In this document: positions 16,789 through 23,306 of the stretch, piece after piece
How the letters are laid out: every line of letters starts with the position of its first letter
Position numbering within the stretch: position 1 is the stretch's first letter
Origin: a virus
Virus record (IMG/VR): IMGVR_UViG_3300042434_000457
Coordinates: 1 to 25,492 of that record
Strand: one strand, 5' to 3'
DNA: 25,492 bases
The notes under the pieces: generated by a model
Seen by the model: only the letters and a program-made list of their open reading frames with translations
The model's database searches: none
Told to the model about the DNA's origin: nothing
Program-made: the position numbers and the translations under genes

Positions 16789-18672
16789 ATGACCGTCTCG
16801 TCGACCACCGCCAGAGCCAGCTACACCGGCAACGCAACCACCACCGTCTTCGCGGTGCCGTTCTACTTCCTCGCAGCCGCGGACCTGCGGGTCATCCTGC
16901 GGACCGGAACGGCCGAGGTGGTCCAGTCCCTGACCACCAACTACACCGTGACCGGAGCCGGCAACGAGAACGGCGGGTCCATCACGATGCTGGTCGCCCC
17001 TGCCGCCGGCACCACCCTCACCATCCTGCGGAACGCGCCGGCCACGCAGGAGACCGACCTGCTCCCGAATGATCGGCTCCCCGCCGAGTCGCTCGAGGAC
17101 GCGCTCGACAAGCTCACGATGCTGGTGCAGCAGGTCGATGAGGTGGCCGATCGGGCGCTCCAGTTCCCGGCCTCCGACCCCGCCGCCTCGCCGACGATAC
17201 CCGCAGCCAGCGCCCGGGCGAGCAAGTTCCTCTCCTTCGATGCCAACGGTCTGCCGGCTGCGACGGTCGGGGTCGATGCCACGCTCGACATCTTCACGCA
17301 GGCCGGGACTGGTGCGACGCCGCGCTCGGTGAACAGCAAGCTGCGAGACACGATCAGCGCGGCAGACTTCGGTGCCATCGGTGATGGCAGCAACGAAACC
17401 GCAAAGATCCAGCTCGCGCTCAATTCGCTCCCGTCAATCGGCGGCACGGTGTTCGTGCCGGCTGGCGTCAAGTTCAACCTAACGCAGTTGACCTTCCCGC
17501 AGCGTTGCAACCTCGAGTATTACGTCGATTCCGACATGAGTACGCCGGGAACCGTCAGCGATCTCGGCTCCGGCGAGTTGGTCCTGTTCTCCTCCAACAG
17601 CAGTTACCCGACAGAAGTGACCGGAGGCATCGTCAATGAGTGGCGATTCACGGCTCCGTTCCACCCCGGCGTGGTCGTTGATGTCCGCAAGGATGTGACC
17701 GGCGCGAACCAATGGCTCGCGCCAAATCAAGACCTGACAGATCCGGCGAGGGCGTCATACAACATCCTCGACGAGCAGACTCCGCGCTGGACGAACCTGT
17801 ATATCAGTTACCCGAGAGATGAAAAGTTCTCCGGCGTTCTTGCGAATACCTACAGGACCGTAATCGTCATCTCCGGGGTCGGGACCTCAAACTGGTCATC
17901 CGCCCCTTCCGTCAATGACGTCGTTTATCAGTCCAACGGCGCGCGCGGAATGATCCTGTCGCAGACCGCAAACAGCACCACGGTGCTGTGGAATTCCGGT
18001 CGATTCGCGGCTGGCCTCCCGTTGAGATACGGCACGTCGCCGGTCAACATCAGCACCTCAAACGTGTCCGGTACCTCGTGGACCAGTACGCCGATGCCTT
18101 GGTTGGCGCAGGATTTCCGGTATGGCTCCTTCAGCATCGGGTTGCCGCCGCAGGTTCCTGAAGGCGATCTGTTCGCGGTAGGTGGCCGTATCGTTTCCAC
18201 GAACACCCGATCCGCTGGGCAGTACGTCGAGAAAACCGTCACGGAACCCGGCTATGGCTTCATCGCATCGTATGAAGGTACCCCGAGGCTTGGCCGCTTC
18301 ATGGTGTCGGAGTCGGCAAACGGCCACAAGCGGGTCGTTCTGCGCGATGTCACCGCGACGAACAACATCGCCAACGTCGGTGCATGTATCGCGCACTCGC
18401 TGATCAATGTCGGCGGAACCGGGAGCTCCTCGCGGTTCAACGTGAACACCATCACCAAGTCTGCGACCGGCGTCTATGAAGTCGCATTCACGAATGCCGC
18501 CGCCAGAGATGACTATGCGGTCATGGTGACCTGCGCCGCACCGGATGACTATGCCTATGTGACCGACAAGACCACGAGCGGATTCATCGTCCGTGTCGTG
18601 ACGCTTGGGACATCGACACCGAGAGACCTGACCGCTGCCGCCAACCTCGCCTGCTTCGGCGGCGACATTTAA
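16789..18672 (+). CDS. Tail fibre or tailspike with T7-fibre N-terminal anchor
   Basis: The protein has 627 residues. The start is ATG 16789 with GGGAG at 16774-16778 upstream. Residues 1 to about 130 match the T7 gp17 N-terminal, tail-attaching domain (TTVFAVPFYFLAAADLRVIL, then DRLPAESLEDALDKLTMLVQ). Around residue 190 the motif ADFGAIGDGSNETAKIQLAL is the usual entry into a pectate-lyase-like right-handed beta-helix found in capsule-degrading spikes. The rest is beta-rich with no visible catalytic residues. The C-terminal part (VYEVAFTNAAARDDYAVMVT) resembles a receptor-binding tip domain found on many fibres. It probably binds surface polysaccharide; depolymerase activity is possible but unproven. 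Confidence 0.85.
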   Translation: MTVSSTTARASYTGNATTTVFAVPFYFLAAADLRVILRTGTAEVVQSLTTNYTVTGAGNENGGSITMLVAPAAGTTLTILRNAPATQETDLLPNDRLPAESLEDALDKLTMLVQQVDEVADRALQFPASDPAASPTIPAASARASKFLSFDANGLPAATVGVDATLDIFTQAGTGATPRSVNSKLRDTISAADFGAIGDGSNETAKIQLALNSLPSIGGTVFVPAGVKFNLTQLTFPQRCNLEYYVDSDMSTPGTVSDLGSGELVLFSSNSSYPTEVTGGIVNEWRFTAPFHPGVVVDVRKDVTGANQWLAPNQDLTDPARASYNILDEQTPRWTNLYISYPRDEKFSGVLANTYRTVIVISGVGTSNWSSAPSVNDVVYQSNGARGMILSQTANSTTVLWNSGRFAAGLPLRYGTSPVNISTSNVSGTSWTSTPMPWLAQDFRYGSFSIGLPPQVPEGDLFAVGGRIVSTNTRSAGQYVEKTVTEPGYGFIASYEGTPRLGRFMVSESANGHKRVVLRDVTATNNIANVGACIAHSLINVGGTGSSSRFNVNTITKSATGVYEVAFTNAAARDDYAVMVTCAAPDDYAYVTDKTTSGFIVRVVTLGTSTPRDLTAAANLACFGGDI

Positions 18673-18685
18673 GAGAGGATTCTTT

Positions 18686-19843
18686 ATGGCCGACAAGAAG
18701 ATTTCGCAACTGACCGCCGCGACCACGCCGCTAGCCGGCACAGAGGTCGTTCCGATCGTCCAGTCCAGCAGCACCGTCAAGGTCCCAGTCGATGACCTCA
18801 CGGTCAAGAACCTGCGCTCCAATGCGACGACCGGCATCCTGCAGGTCGCAGGTCCGGGCGCTGGCACCACCCGCGTGATGACCACGCCCAATGCCAACTT
18901 CACGGCGGCGCGAACCGACGCGGCGCAGACATTCACCGGAGCGCAGACGTTCTCTGCTGATGCGACCTTCAATGGCGTCAGGATCGGACTCGGCGCAGGC
19001 AGCGTCGCCGATAACGTCGTGGTCGGAACCGACGCATCGCCCTTCATCACGACCGGCCCGAGAAATGTCAGCATGGGGTGGCGTGGCGGTTACGGCCTGA
19101 CCAGCGGATCGGACAACATTTTGATTGGTTACGCCGCTGGCTATGCCGTCACCACCGGAACCCAGAACACCGCTGTCGGTGCTGATGCGCTTCAAACGGC
19201 AAGCACGACCTCGCAGAACACCGCTGTCGGCTATCGCGCGCTGTTCGTCACTACCGGGGCGCAAAGCACCGCAGTCGGAGGCCGTGCGCTAGCTGCTGCG
19301 ACCGCCGGCACCAACACGGCGGTCGGGTATGAGGCCGGCGACACAATCACGACCGGAACCGGGAACGTGTATGTCGGCTTCGGTGCTGATGCGAGCGCGA
19401 ACAACGTCACGAACGAGATCGTCGTGGGGCCGAGCATCGCCGGCAAGGGCAGCAACACCGCCTTCATCGGCGGCACCAGCGGTGCCTTCAACGGGAAGAA
19501 CGTCACCACCTGGGAGACGACCTCGGACGAGCGCATCAAGAAGAACATCGTGGACAACCACGACGGCCTCGGCATCATCAAGCAGATCCGGGTCCGCAGT
19601 TTCGAGTACCGCAAGCCGGAGGAGATCACGGACCTCCCGGCCCATGCCGCCATCGACAAGGACGGTGTGCAGCTGGGCGTGATCGCGCAGGAGCTGCGTC
19701 AGGTGCTGCCGGAGTGCGTGACCGAGAACAGCACCGGCACCCTGTCGGTCAGCACCGACCCTTTGGTCTGGCACCTGATCAACGCGGTGAAAGAGCTCTC
19801 CGCGAAGGTCGAGCAGCTCGAGGCGCGGCTCGGCGAGGGCTAA
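18686..19843 (+). CDS. Short tail fibre with YadA-head-like repeats and S74 self-cleaving chaperone
   Basis: The protein has 385 residues; ATG 18686 follows AGAGGA. The N-terminus (KISQLTAATTPLAGTEVVPI) is a common phage adhesin start. Residues about 142-241 contain about six 16-18-residue repeats with the core NTAVG (variants STAVG, NILIG, NVYVG), as in trimeric autotransporter heads. The C-terminal 106 residues are a Peptidase_S74 intramolecular chaperone. TTSDERIKKNI gives Ser280 and Lys285, the Ser/Lys pair at the +5 spacing used for autocleavage before Ser. A short coiled coil (LSAKVEQLEARL) ends the protein. It likely trimerises, cleaves off the chaperone and serves as a second adhesin. 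It ends tail to tail with the leftward operon. Confidence 0.88.
   Translation: MADKKISQLTAATTPLAGTEVVPIVQSSSTVKVPVDDLTVKNLRSNATTGILQVAGPGAGTTRVMTTPNANFTAARTDAAQTFTGAQTFSADATFNGVRIGLGAGSVADNVVVGTDASPFITTGPRNVSMGWRGGYGLTSGSDNILIGYAAGYAVTTGTQNTAVGADALQTASTTSQNTAVGYRALFVTTGAQSTAVGGRALAAATAGTNTAVGYEAGDTITTGTGNVYVGFGADASANNVTNEIVVGPSIAGKGSNTAFIGGTSGAFNGKNVTTWETTSDERIKKNIVDNHDGLGIIKQIRVRSFEYRKPEEITDLPAHAAIDKDGVQLGVIAQELRQVLPECVTENSTGTLSVSTDPLVWHLINAVKELSAKVEQLEARLGEG
19109..19408 (+). repeat. In-frame degenerate repeats coding NTAVG-type head motifs
   Basis: About six imperfect units of 48-54 bases encode the cores NILIG, NTAVG, NTAVG, STAVG, NTAVG and NVYVG. They lie inside the short fibre gene. 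The unit number could change by slippage or recombination and alter fibre length. Confidence 0.7.
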
Positions 19844-20049
19844 ACCAACGGCAACTGGCCGACGAGCCGGTAGCGGGCGAACCGCTTGCCGCCGCGCTCC
19901 TCGGTCAGGGTCTGGATGTCGAGCCCCTCCTCGCGCAGGTCTGCGACCCGTGCCGCGAGCCGCAGGCAGCCGTAGAGGTTGAGCGCCTCGAGCGGGGTGA
20001 GGTCCTTGCCGGAGGACAGGTGCGCGCGGATCTGTTCGGTCTGCGTCAT
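19840..20049 (-). CDS. Small helix-turn-helix protein (HTH_39-like)
   Basis: The protein has 69 residues. The chosen ATG (20049) overlaps the ninB-like stop (ATGA); a longer upstream frame runs through ninB and is not credible. The sequence QIRAHLSSGKDLTPLEALNL, then CLRLAARVADLREEGLDI and GGKRFARYRL, matches a common small phage winged-HTH family of the pattern 'LTPLEAL-x-L-x-G-x-x-R-L-A-x-R-I-x-D-L'. It is the last gene of the leftward operon and may be a DNA-binding regulator. Its stop (TAG on the minus strand) overlaps the stop of the convergent fibre gene, leaving no room for a terminator between them. Confidence 0.78.
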   Translation of the reverse strand: MTQTEQIRAHLSSGKDLTPLEALNLYGCLRLAARVADLREEGLDIQTLTEERGGKRFARYRLVGQLPLV

Positions 20050-20462
20050 GTCGGTTCGTCTCCGTAGTCGGGTTCGGGTATCACGATGCCGAGCTCTGCG
20101 GCCCGGGCAGCGATGAATTCCAGGTAATCGCTGAATTCCTGCTTGCTGAAGCTCGACGAGCGGCGGAACGGTTTCTGGACCGTCCGCCCGCCGATCGACA
20201 GGGTCTCCCATCCTGCCCATTCGCCGAGCATGAATTCGTGCAGGTCCTCCTTCGACCAACCGCCCAGCGCCTCGCCGCCGCCCTCGAGGAAGGCCGGGTA
20301 GACCACCCCGTAGAGGAAGGCGTTCTGGGCCGACGAGCGGCGGGGCCGGAACGGCTGGATGGTGACCTGCCAGCTGCGGCGCTGGTCAAGGCCGCGCACC
20401 AAGACCGAGACCGCGGCTGCGATCTGGTCTGGTGGCGTACCCTTGGGGAATATCCGGGTCAT
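20046..20462 (-). CDS. ninB: NinB-like recombination protein
   Basis: The protein has 138 residues (lambda NinB/Orf has 146). ATG 20462 overlaps the previous stop by one base. Family features visible: a strand-rich start (SWQVTIQPFRPRRSSAQNAF), GWSKEDLHEFML, then RRSSSFSKQEFSDYLEFIAA followed by AAELGIVIPEPDY, the conserved NinB C-terminal pattern of 'S-T/S-x-x-x-x-x-x-E-x-x-D-Y-x-E-x-x-x-x-x-A-x-E-x-G-x-x-x-P'. Lambda Orf is a recombination mediator that helps load annealing proteins on SSB-coated DNA. Here it is directly downstream of the SSB-like, exonuclease and Erf genes, which supports that function. Confidence 0.88.
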   Translation of the reverse strand: MTRIFPKGTPPDQIAAAVSVLVRGLDQRRSWQVTIQPFRPRRSSAQNAFLYGVVYPAFLEGGGEALGGWSKEDLHEFMLGEWAGWETLSIGGRTVQKPFRRSSSFSKQEFSDYLEFIAARAAELGIVIPEPDYGDEPT

Positions 20463-20776
20463 CAGAATGGGATGTCGTCGTCGGAGAAGTCGCCAAACGG
20501 GTCTGTGGGCTCCTGTCGCGGCTTCTGAGGCGACTGCTGCCCGCCCCCCTGCGTCGGTTGGCGCGGCTCCGCGAGCCCGTCCTTGGGCTTCACGGTGAGG
20601 CTGATGAACCGCTGGCCCGGGTTGCGGCTAGTCGGGCCGGCGACCTTGGTCCAGCCGTTCAGCCAGTATTCCACCCCGTTGATGTTCAAGGTGCCGGTCA
20701 GATCCGGGTGGGTGTCCTTGTCCTTCCGTTCGTTGCGGCCGAGGGTGCCGGTGTTGGTGCGGTCGTACTGCTTCAC
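20462..20776 (-). CDS. Small SSB-like protein with an acidic SSB-type C-terminal tip
   Basis: The protein has 104 residues. ATG 20776 overlaps the exonuclease stop by four bases. The N-terminal part, about 65 residues (NTGTLGRNERKDKDTHPDLT, then NGVEYWLNGWTK and QRFISLTVKPKD), looks like a compact beta domain common in phages. It is followed by a Gln/Pro/Gly-rich linker and the tip DFSDDDIPF. Bacterial SSB proteins end in the same D-D-D-I-P-F tip, which binds partner proteins such as exonucleases and helicases. The N-domain is shorter than a canonical SSB OB-fold, so single-strand binding is inferred from the tip, linker and operon context. Confidence 0.75.
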   Translation of the reverse strand: MKQYDRTNTGTLGRNERKDKDTHPDLTGTLNINGVEYWLNGWTKVAGPTSRNPGQRFISLTVKPKDGLAEPRQPTQGGGQQSPQKPRQEPTDPFGDFSDDDIPF

Positions 20777-21420
20777 AGGCGCAGCTCCTGCAACCGCTGG
20801 AACTTGGCCTCAAGCTCGGCGAGGAATTTCTCGACTTCCCCGGTGATTTCCGCGATGAGGTCGACGCTGCGCGGCTCACGGATGATGAGCAGCCGCAGGT
20901 GTTCCGGCAGACGCGGATCGTAGGCGGCGAAGTCGTTCCATGCCCGCCCGGTGCAGGCCATCTGCCATTGCATCTGCAGGCGGTACTTGGTCGGCACGGT
21001 CCGATCCTCGAGGTACTCGAGCATGGTGGCGGTCGAGGGACACTTGATCTCGACGCAGCCGTCATCGCCGACCAGTCCGTCCGGCGATGCGCCGGCAGCG
21101 AGGGTCGGATGGCGGATGAAGCCGGTCTCCTCGATGATGATGCCGGTGCGCGCGGCGTAGGCGGCACGGGCCTCCGGCTCCTTGTCGATCCCCCATTGCA
21201 TGGCGGCGTTGGTGAACGACGGGGACGGCTGGCCGGTCAGGCGCTCGGTCAAGAGCTCCGCCATGTAGTTCGCGCGCGAGGCGCCGTAACCCGACTTGGT
21301 GCGGGCCATGACGTCGGCGATGCGGCTCGCGGTCACGAGCCCCAAGCGGGCGATGCGCCAGTCGTCGGTGCGCTGGAGTTCGACGCGCTCGGCGGTGTAC
21401 GGGGTGGCTTCTTCGGTCAT
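20773..21420 (-). CDS. YqaJ-type (lambda exonuclease-like) 5'-3' exonuclease
   Basis: The protein has 215 residues. The ATG at 21420 overlaps the Erf stop (ATGA); an upstream in-frame extension lies inside erf and was rejected. Family marks: DDWRIARLGLVTASRIADVM (the opening 'W-x-x-x-R-x-G-x-x-T-A-S' segment), Glu81 in GIDKEPEARA, and the PD-(D/E)xK core D114 in ASPDGL with E124 and K126 in VEIKCP. Downstream LQMQWQMACTGRAWNDFAAY is also typical. The enzyme would resect double-strand ends 5'-3', giving 3' tails for the neighbouring Erf annealing protein, as in lambda Red. Confidence 0.93.
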   Translation of the reverse strand: MTEEATPYTAERVELQRTDDWRIARLGLVTASRIADVMARTKSGYGASRANYMAELLTERLTGQPSPSFTNAAMQWGIDKEPEARAAYAARTGIIIEETGFIRHPTLAAGASPDGLVGDDGCVEIKCPSTATMLEYLEDRTVPTKYRLQMQWQMACTGRAWNDFAAYDPRLPEHLRLLIIREPRSVDLIAEITGEVEKFLAELEAKFQRLQELRL

Positions 21421-21953
21421 TGCAGTTCCCTCCTGCGGTTGGAAAAGATGTTGCTGTGCGAGGCGCGGGTGGCCTCCGGCAGGCTCTTGAACAGGGCGGT
21501 GAGCTCCTCGAGCGTGGCGCACTGGGCGACCTTGCGGGTGAGCGCGGGGTCGACGCTGTTGCGGGCGGTCGCCGCCTCGGCATCGTCATCGATCTGCGCC
21601 AAGCCGACGATGGCGGCGAGGGCATAGCGGCGGGCGTAGGTCAGGCCGCTGCCCTGCGCCTGCGGACCGTCATCCTTGACCAACACCGGGGTCACCGAGC
21701 GGACCCATTGCCCGCTGGCGTGGGCGAGGGTGGTGATGAGGACGGTGCGACCGTCCTGCATGATGTCGGTGGTCTGGATTACCGCGAGCTCGTTGTCGGT
21801 GAGTTGCTTGCGGCAGGCATCCCAGCAGCTGGCGAGGTCGGCGTACTTGCTCTTGAAGAACGGGTTGGCCGAATCCTTCAGCGCCCCGGTGATGCTCGCC
21901 TGCGCCTTGCTCAGGGCGGCTGCGAGTTCGTTGATGTCATCAGACTGGTTCAT
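21417..21953 (-). CDS. erf: Erf-family single-strand annealing protein
   Basis: The protein has 178 residues (P22 Erf has 204). Signatures: ALSKAQASITGALKDSANPF followed by FKSKYADL (residues 33-40), the CRKQLTDNELAVIQ segment, and GSGLTYARRYALAAIVGLA (residues 101-119), then the acidic IDDDAE. All are diagnostic of the ERF superfamily. It anneals complementary single strands during phage recombination and genome repair. Its start overlaps the end of the small acidic gene by 14 bases, and its end overlaps the exonuclease start. The annealing protein, nuclease, SSB-like protein and mediator are thus co-translated. Confidence 0.93.
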   Translation of the reverse strand: MNQSDDINELAAALSKAQASITGALKDSANPFFKSKYADLASCWDACRKQLTDNELAVIQTTDIMQDGRTVLITTLAHASGQWVRSVTPVLVKDDGPQAQGSGLTYARRYALAAIVGLAQIDDDAEAATARNSVDPALTRKVAQCATLEELTALFKSLPEATRASHSNIFSNRRRELQ

Positions 21954-22083
21954 CGTTGCTCTCCTGTCGGTAGATCGAAAGTGCTTGGTTACAGGCTTCG
22001 ATGCGCTCTTGCTCCTCGAGCTCCTGCATCAGCTGGTCCTGATGGTGCCACCAGGAATCATCGTCATCCCATGGCGAGCTCAT
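21940..22083 (-). CDS. 47-residue acidic protein, unknown
   Basis: The start is ATG 22083, overlapping the stop of the membrane-protein gene (ATGA). A longer frame upstream is an Arg/Pro-rich shadow of that gene and was rejected. The product begins MSSPWDDDDSWWHHQDQLMQ and continues with a Glu/Gln-rich helix (ELEEQERIEACNQALSI). It is strongly acidic and Trp-rich at the start. No family is recognised. Small acidic early proteins are often host-takeover or inhibitor proteins, but that is only a general expectation here. Confidence 0.6.
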   Translation of the reverse strand: MSSPWDDDDSWWHHQDQLMQELEEQERIEACNQALSIYRQESNDEPV

Positions 22084-22262
22084 TCCGGCACGTTCCAGCG
22101 GCGGGTGACCCGCGCGCGGCAGTTGGGGTTCGGGACATGAGGGTCGCGCTCGCGGCGGCGCTCGAGGTAGGACTCCACGATCGCGCCGATCAGGCCACCG
22201 ATCGCGAGCAGCACGAACCACCCGGTCAGCAGCACGAACCAGTCGAATGCCTCGTTGCTCAC
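22080..22262 (-). CDS. 60-residue single-span membrane protein, unknown
   Basis: The start is GTG at 22262, set by a near-perfect SD (AAGGAGGT) six bases upstream; the start overlaps the upstream stop (GTGA). Residues about 7-29 (DWFVLLTGWFVLLAIGGLIG and on) form one hydrophobic segment, followed by a basic, charged tail (ESYLERRRERD). The positive-inside rule places the C-terminus in the cytoplasm. Its early-operon location argues against a holin; a superinfection-exclusion or host-membrane role is possible. Family not recognised. Confidence 0.65.
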   Translation of the reverse strand: MSNEAFDWFVLLTGWFVLLAIGGLIGAIVESYLERRRERDPHVPNPNCRARVTRRWNVPE

Positions 22263-22492
22263 GAGCGGACCTCCTTGGCGATCTTGAGGAACGCCAACAT
22301 GTAGTGGTTCTGGAGTCTGGCGTGCTTGACAAGCACCCGGCGCATCCCGGCGTCGGTCGAGGGTTCGCGAGCCTTCCGCATCGCCTCGTCGCGGTTCGCC
22401 AGGCTCATGCCGGCGGACATCGCCGAGCGGATGCCGAGCGGCAGGTGGCGCGGCACGATGCTGAAGTAGCGGCTGCGGACTTGAGTGGTCAT
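22259..22492 (-). CDS. 77-residue basic protein, unknown
   Basis: ATG 22492 has GGGAG about eight bases upstream. The product is basic and helical (MTTQVRSRYFSIVPRHLPLG at the start, later LVKHARLQNHYMLAFLKIAK). No membrane segment or motif was recognised. It is second in the leftward early operon and separated from the first gene by a hairpin. The start overlap with the next gene indicates coupled translation. Confidence 0.62.
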   Translation of the reverse strand: MTTQVRSRYFSIVPRHLPLGIRSAMSAGMSLANRDEAMRKAREPSTDAGMRRVLVKHARLQNHYMLAFLKIAKEVRS

Positions 22493-22509
22493 GTCGTTGC
22501 TCCCGAAGG

Positions 22510-22531
22510 GGCGGGGTGTCAGTCCCCCGCC
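22510..22531 (-). other. Intercistronic stem-loop in the leftward operon
   Basis: GGCGGGG (22510-22516) pairs with CCCCGCC (22525-22531) around an 8-base loop, between the first and second leftward genes and close to the second gene's RBS. No T tract follows on the minus strand, so a classic intrinsic terminator is unlikely. An RNA-stability or attenuation element is possible. Confidence 0.5.
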
Positions 22532-22539
22532 GTGGTGGG

Positions 22540-22770
22540 TTACAGGCTGTTGAGCAGTTGACGAGCCGCAGCGATGTGCGGCGGGTCATCAACACGCAGA
22601 CCGAGGTCTTTGCTGCGTTGATCGTGACCTGCCACGCAAGCCAACAGCGCAAGCCGAAGCGCGGGGGCGGCGTTGGCGAGTCGGTACTCGGCTTCGATAT
22701 TTCGCGGGTCGGCGGCGAGCAGGTTGTCGAGAGTGTCGATGCGGCCCGTGATAACGATGTGCTGATACAT
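22540..22770 (-). CDS. First leftward early gene, 76-residue unknown protein
   Basis: The start is ATG 22770, preceded by AGGAGA at a 7-base spacing; an upstream ATG at 22800 lacks such an SD. The product starts MYQHIVITGRIDTLDNLLAA and ends with DDPPHIAAARQLLNSL. The middle is Ala/Leu-rich and helical with one Cys. No domain is recognised. It is the first gene after the leftward promoter, which is where lambdoid phages keep early host-interaction or antitermination genes. That role is only positional inference; no Arg-rich N-protein-like start is seen. Confidence 0.65.
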   Translation of the reverse strand: MYQHIVITGRIDTLDNLLAADPRNIEAEYRLANAAPALRLALLACVAGHDQRSKDLGLRVDDPPHIAAARQLLNSL

Positions 22771-22808
22771 GTCGTGTCTCCTGTGGTTGTTGTCTGTCAA
22801 CGGTCGTT

Positions 22809-22837
22809 ATCATGCCCATGCCATCAGGCCATGTCAA
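22809..22837 (-). promoter_or_regulatory. Leftward early promoter (sigma70-like)
   Basis: On the minus strand a perfect -35 TTGACA (22837-22832) is followed by a 17-base spacer and a -10 CATGAT (22814-22809). The predicted start near 22802 gives a leader of about 31 bases to the ATG at 22770. A second GTTGACA copy lies at 22795-22801 near the start point. This promoter would drive the whole recombination operon. Confidence 0.65.
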
Positions 22838-22840
22838 CAG

Positions 22841-22869
22841 TTGCAAACAAAAAAGTTTAGGGGCATGAT
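22841..22869 (+). promoter_or_regulatory. Rightward promoter for the Cro-like gene (candidate)
   Basis: TTGCAA (22841-22846), a 17-base spacer containing an A6 tract, and CATGAT (22864-22869). The -10 hexamer is identical to that of the leftward promoter. The two -35 boxes are only three bases apart back to back, so polymerases would compete. The predicted start near 22876 leaves a very short leader before ATG 22889. Confidence 0.5.
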
Positions 22870-22872
22870 GCC
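22862..22872. promoter_or_regulatory. Candidate operator palindrome over the rightward -10
   Basis: GGCATGATGCC is an 11-base palindrome (5-1-5) covering the -10 box of the rightward promoter. A related inverted half, GGGCATGAT on the minus strand, covers the leftward -10 at 22809-22817. This is a plausible binding site for the adjacent Cro-like protein. Confidence 0.45.
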
Positions 22873-22888
22873 GGCGGAGGTGAATCCA

Positions 22889-23134
22889 ATGCGTATGGAC
22901 GAATTGCTCGAGCGTTACGGGAACCAGTCGGCGATCGCCCGCAGGTTCGGGGTGACCCGGGCCTATGTGTCGAAGTGGGCCAAGACCGGCCTCGTGCCGG
23001 AGAAGTACCGGCTGCGAGAGCTGGCCGGCGAGGTGGTGCAGGAGCTGGAGGCCGGGGCGCAGAATGCCTCGACCCGCCGCCTCATCCGCAAGGTGAAGGC
23101 AGGGCTGCGTAAAGCCGAAGGAGAGGGCGCGTGA
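22889..23134 (+). CDS. Cro-like helix-turn-helix repressor
   Basis: The protein has 81 residues. ATG 22889 is set by GGAGG at 22876-22880 (8-base spacing); in-frame upstream ATGs exist but lack an SD. Residues about 11-33 form a helix-turn-helix (QSAIARRFGVTRAYVSKWAK) followed by GLVPEKYRLREL, the pattern of YdaS/Cro-type phage repressors. The C-terminus is helical and basic. It lies next to a divergent promoter region with palindromes and would switch early transcription. No CI-like partner with a peptidase domain is in the window, so it may be the only regulator here, or the partner may lie elsewhere. Confidence 0.82.
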   Translation: MRMDELLERYGNQSAIARRFGVTRAYVSKWAKTGLVPEKYRLRELAGEVVQELEAGAQNASTRRLIRKVKAGLRKAEGEGA

Positions 23135-23138
23135 GCGG

Positions 23139-23306
23139 CTCTGCGGACAGAGGCTATGGTAGGGGTGCGGGGTCGGTATGCCCCGCTGTAAAGCCGCCCT
23201 AGCCCCAAACGATAAAGCCCCCTTGCGGGGGCCTACCGGGCCGCTGGAACGGCCATGCCGGACAGGAGGACAAGCCAGCGCCCCGAAGGGTAAGACCCGA
23301 CCGGGG
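23139..23306 (+). other. Hairpin-dense non-coding leader between cro-like and DUF1376 genes
   Basis: This lies in the 194-base gap 23135-23328. Five stem-loops can be drawn: 23139-23143/23148-23152; GCGGGG 23167-23172 with CCCCGC 23181-23186; GCCCCC 23217-23222 with GGGGGC 23227-23232; GGCCG 23239-23243 with CGGCC 23250-23254; and a two-layer stem CCCCG 23281-23285 with CGGGG 23302-23306 enclosing GGGT/ACCC. It occupies the position of lambda nutR/tR1, so a terminator-antiterminator or regulatory RNA is possible. GC-rich DNA makes some hairpins by chance. Confidence 0.45.
23211..23234 (-). terminator. Possible terminator hairpin, best in the leftward direction
   Basis: GCCCCC and GGGGGC form a 6-bp stem with loop TTGC. 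On the minus strand it is followed by TTTATC, on the plus strand by CTACC with an A-run before it. It would block counter-transcription into the cro-like gene better than it would stop rightward transcripts. Confidence 0.4.

Noticed and set aside
16789-19843. Diversity-generating retroelement near the tail fibre genes (as in BPP-1)
   Set aside because: No reverse transcriptase, template/variable repeat pair or C-type-lectin end was seen in the window.
22080-22262. Holin reading of the one-helix membrane protein
   Set aside because: It lies in the early recombination operon with no endolysin or spanin nearby.
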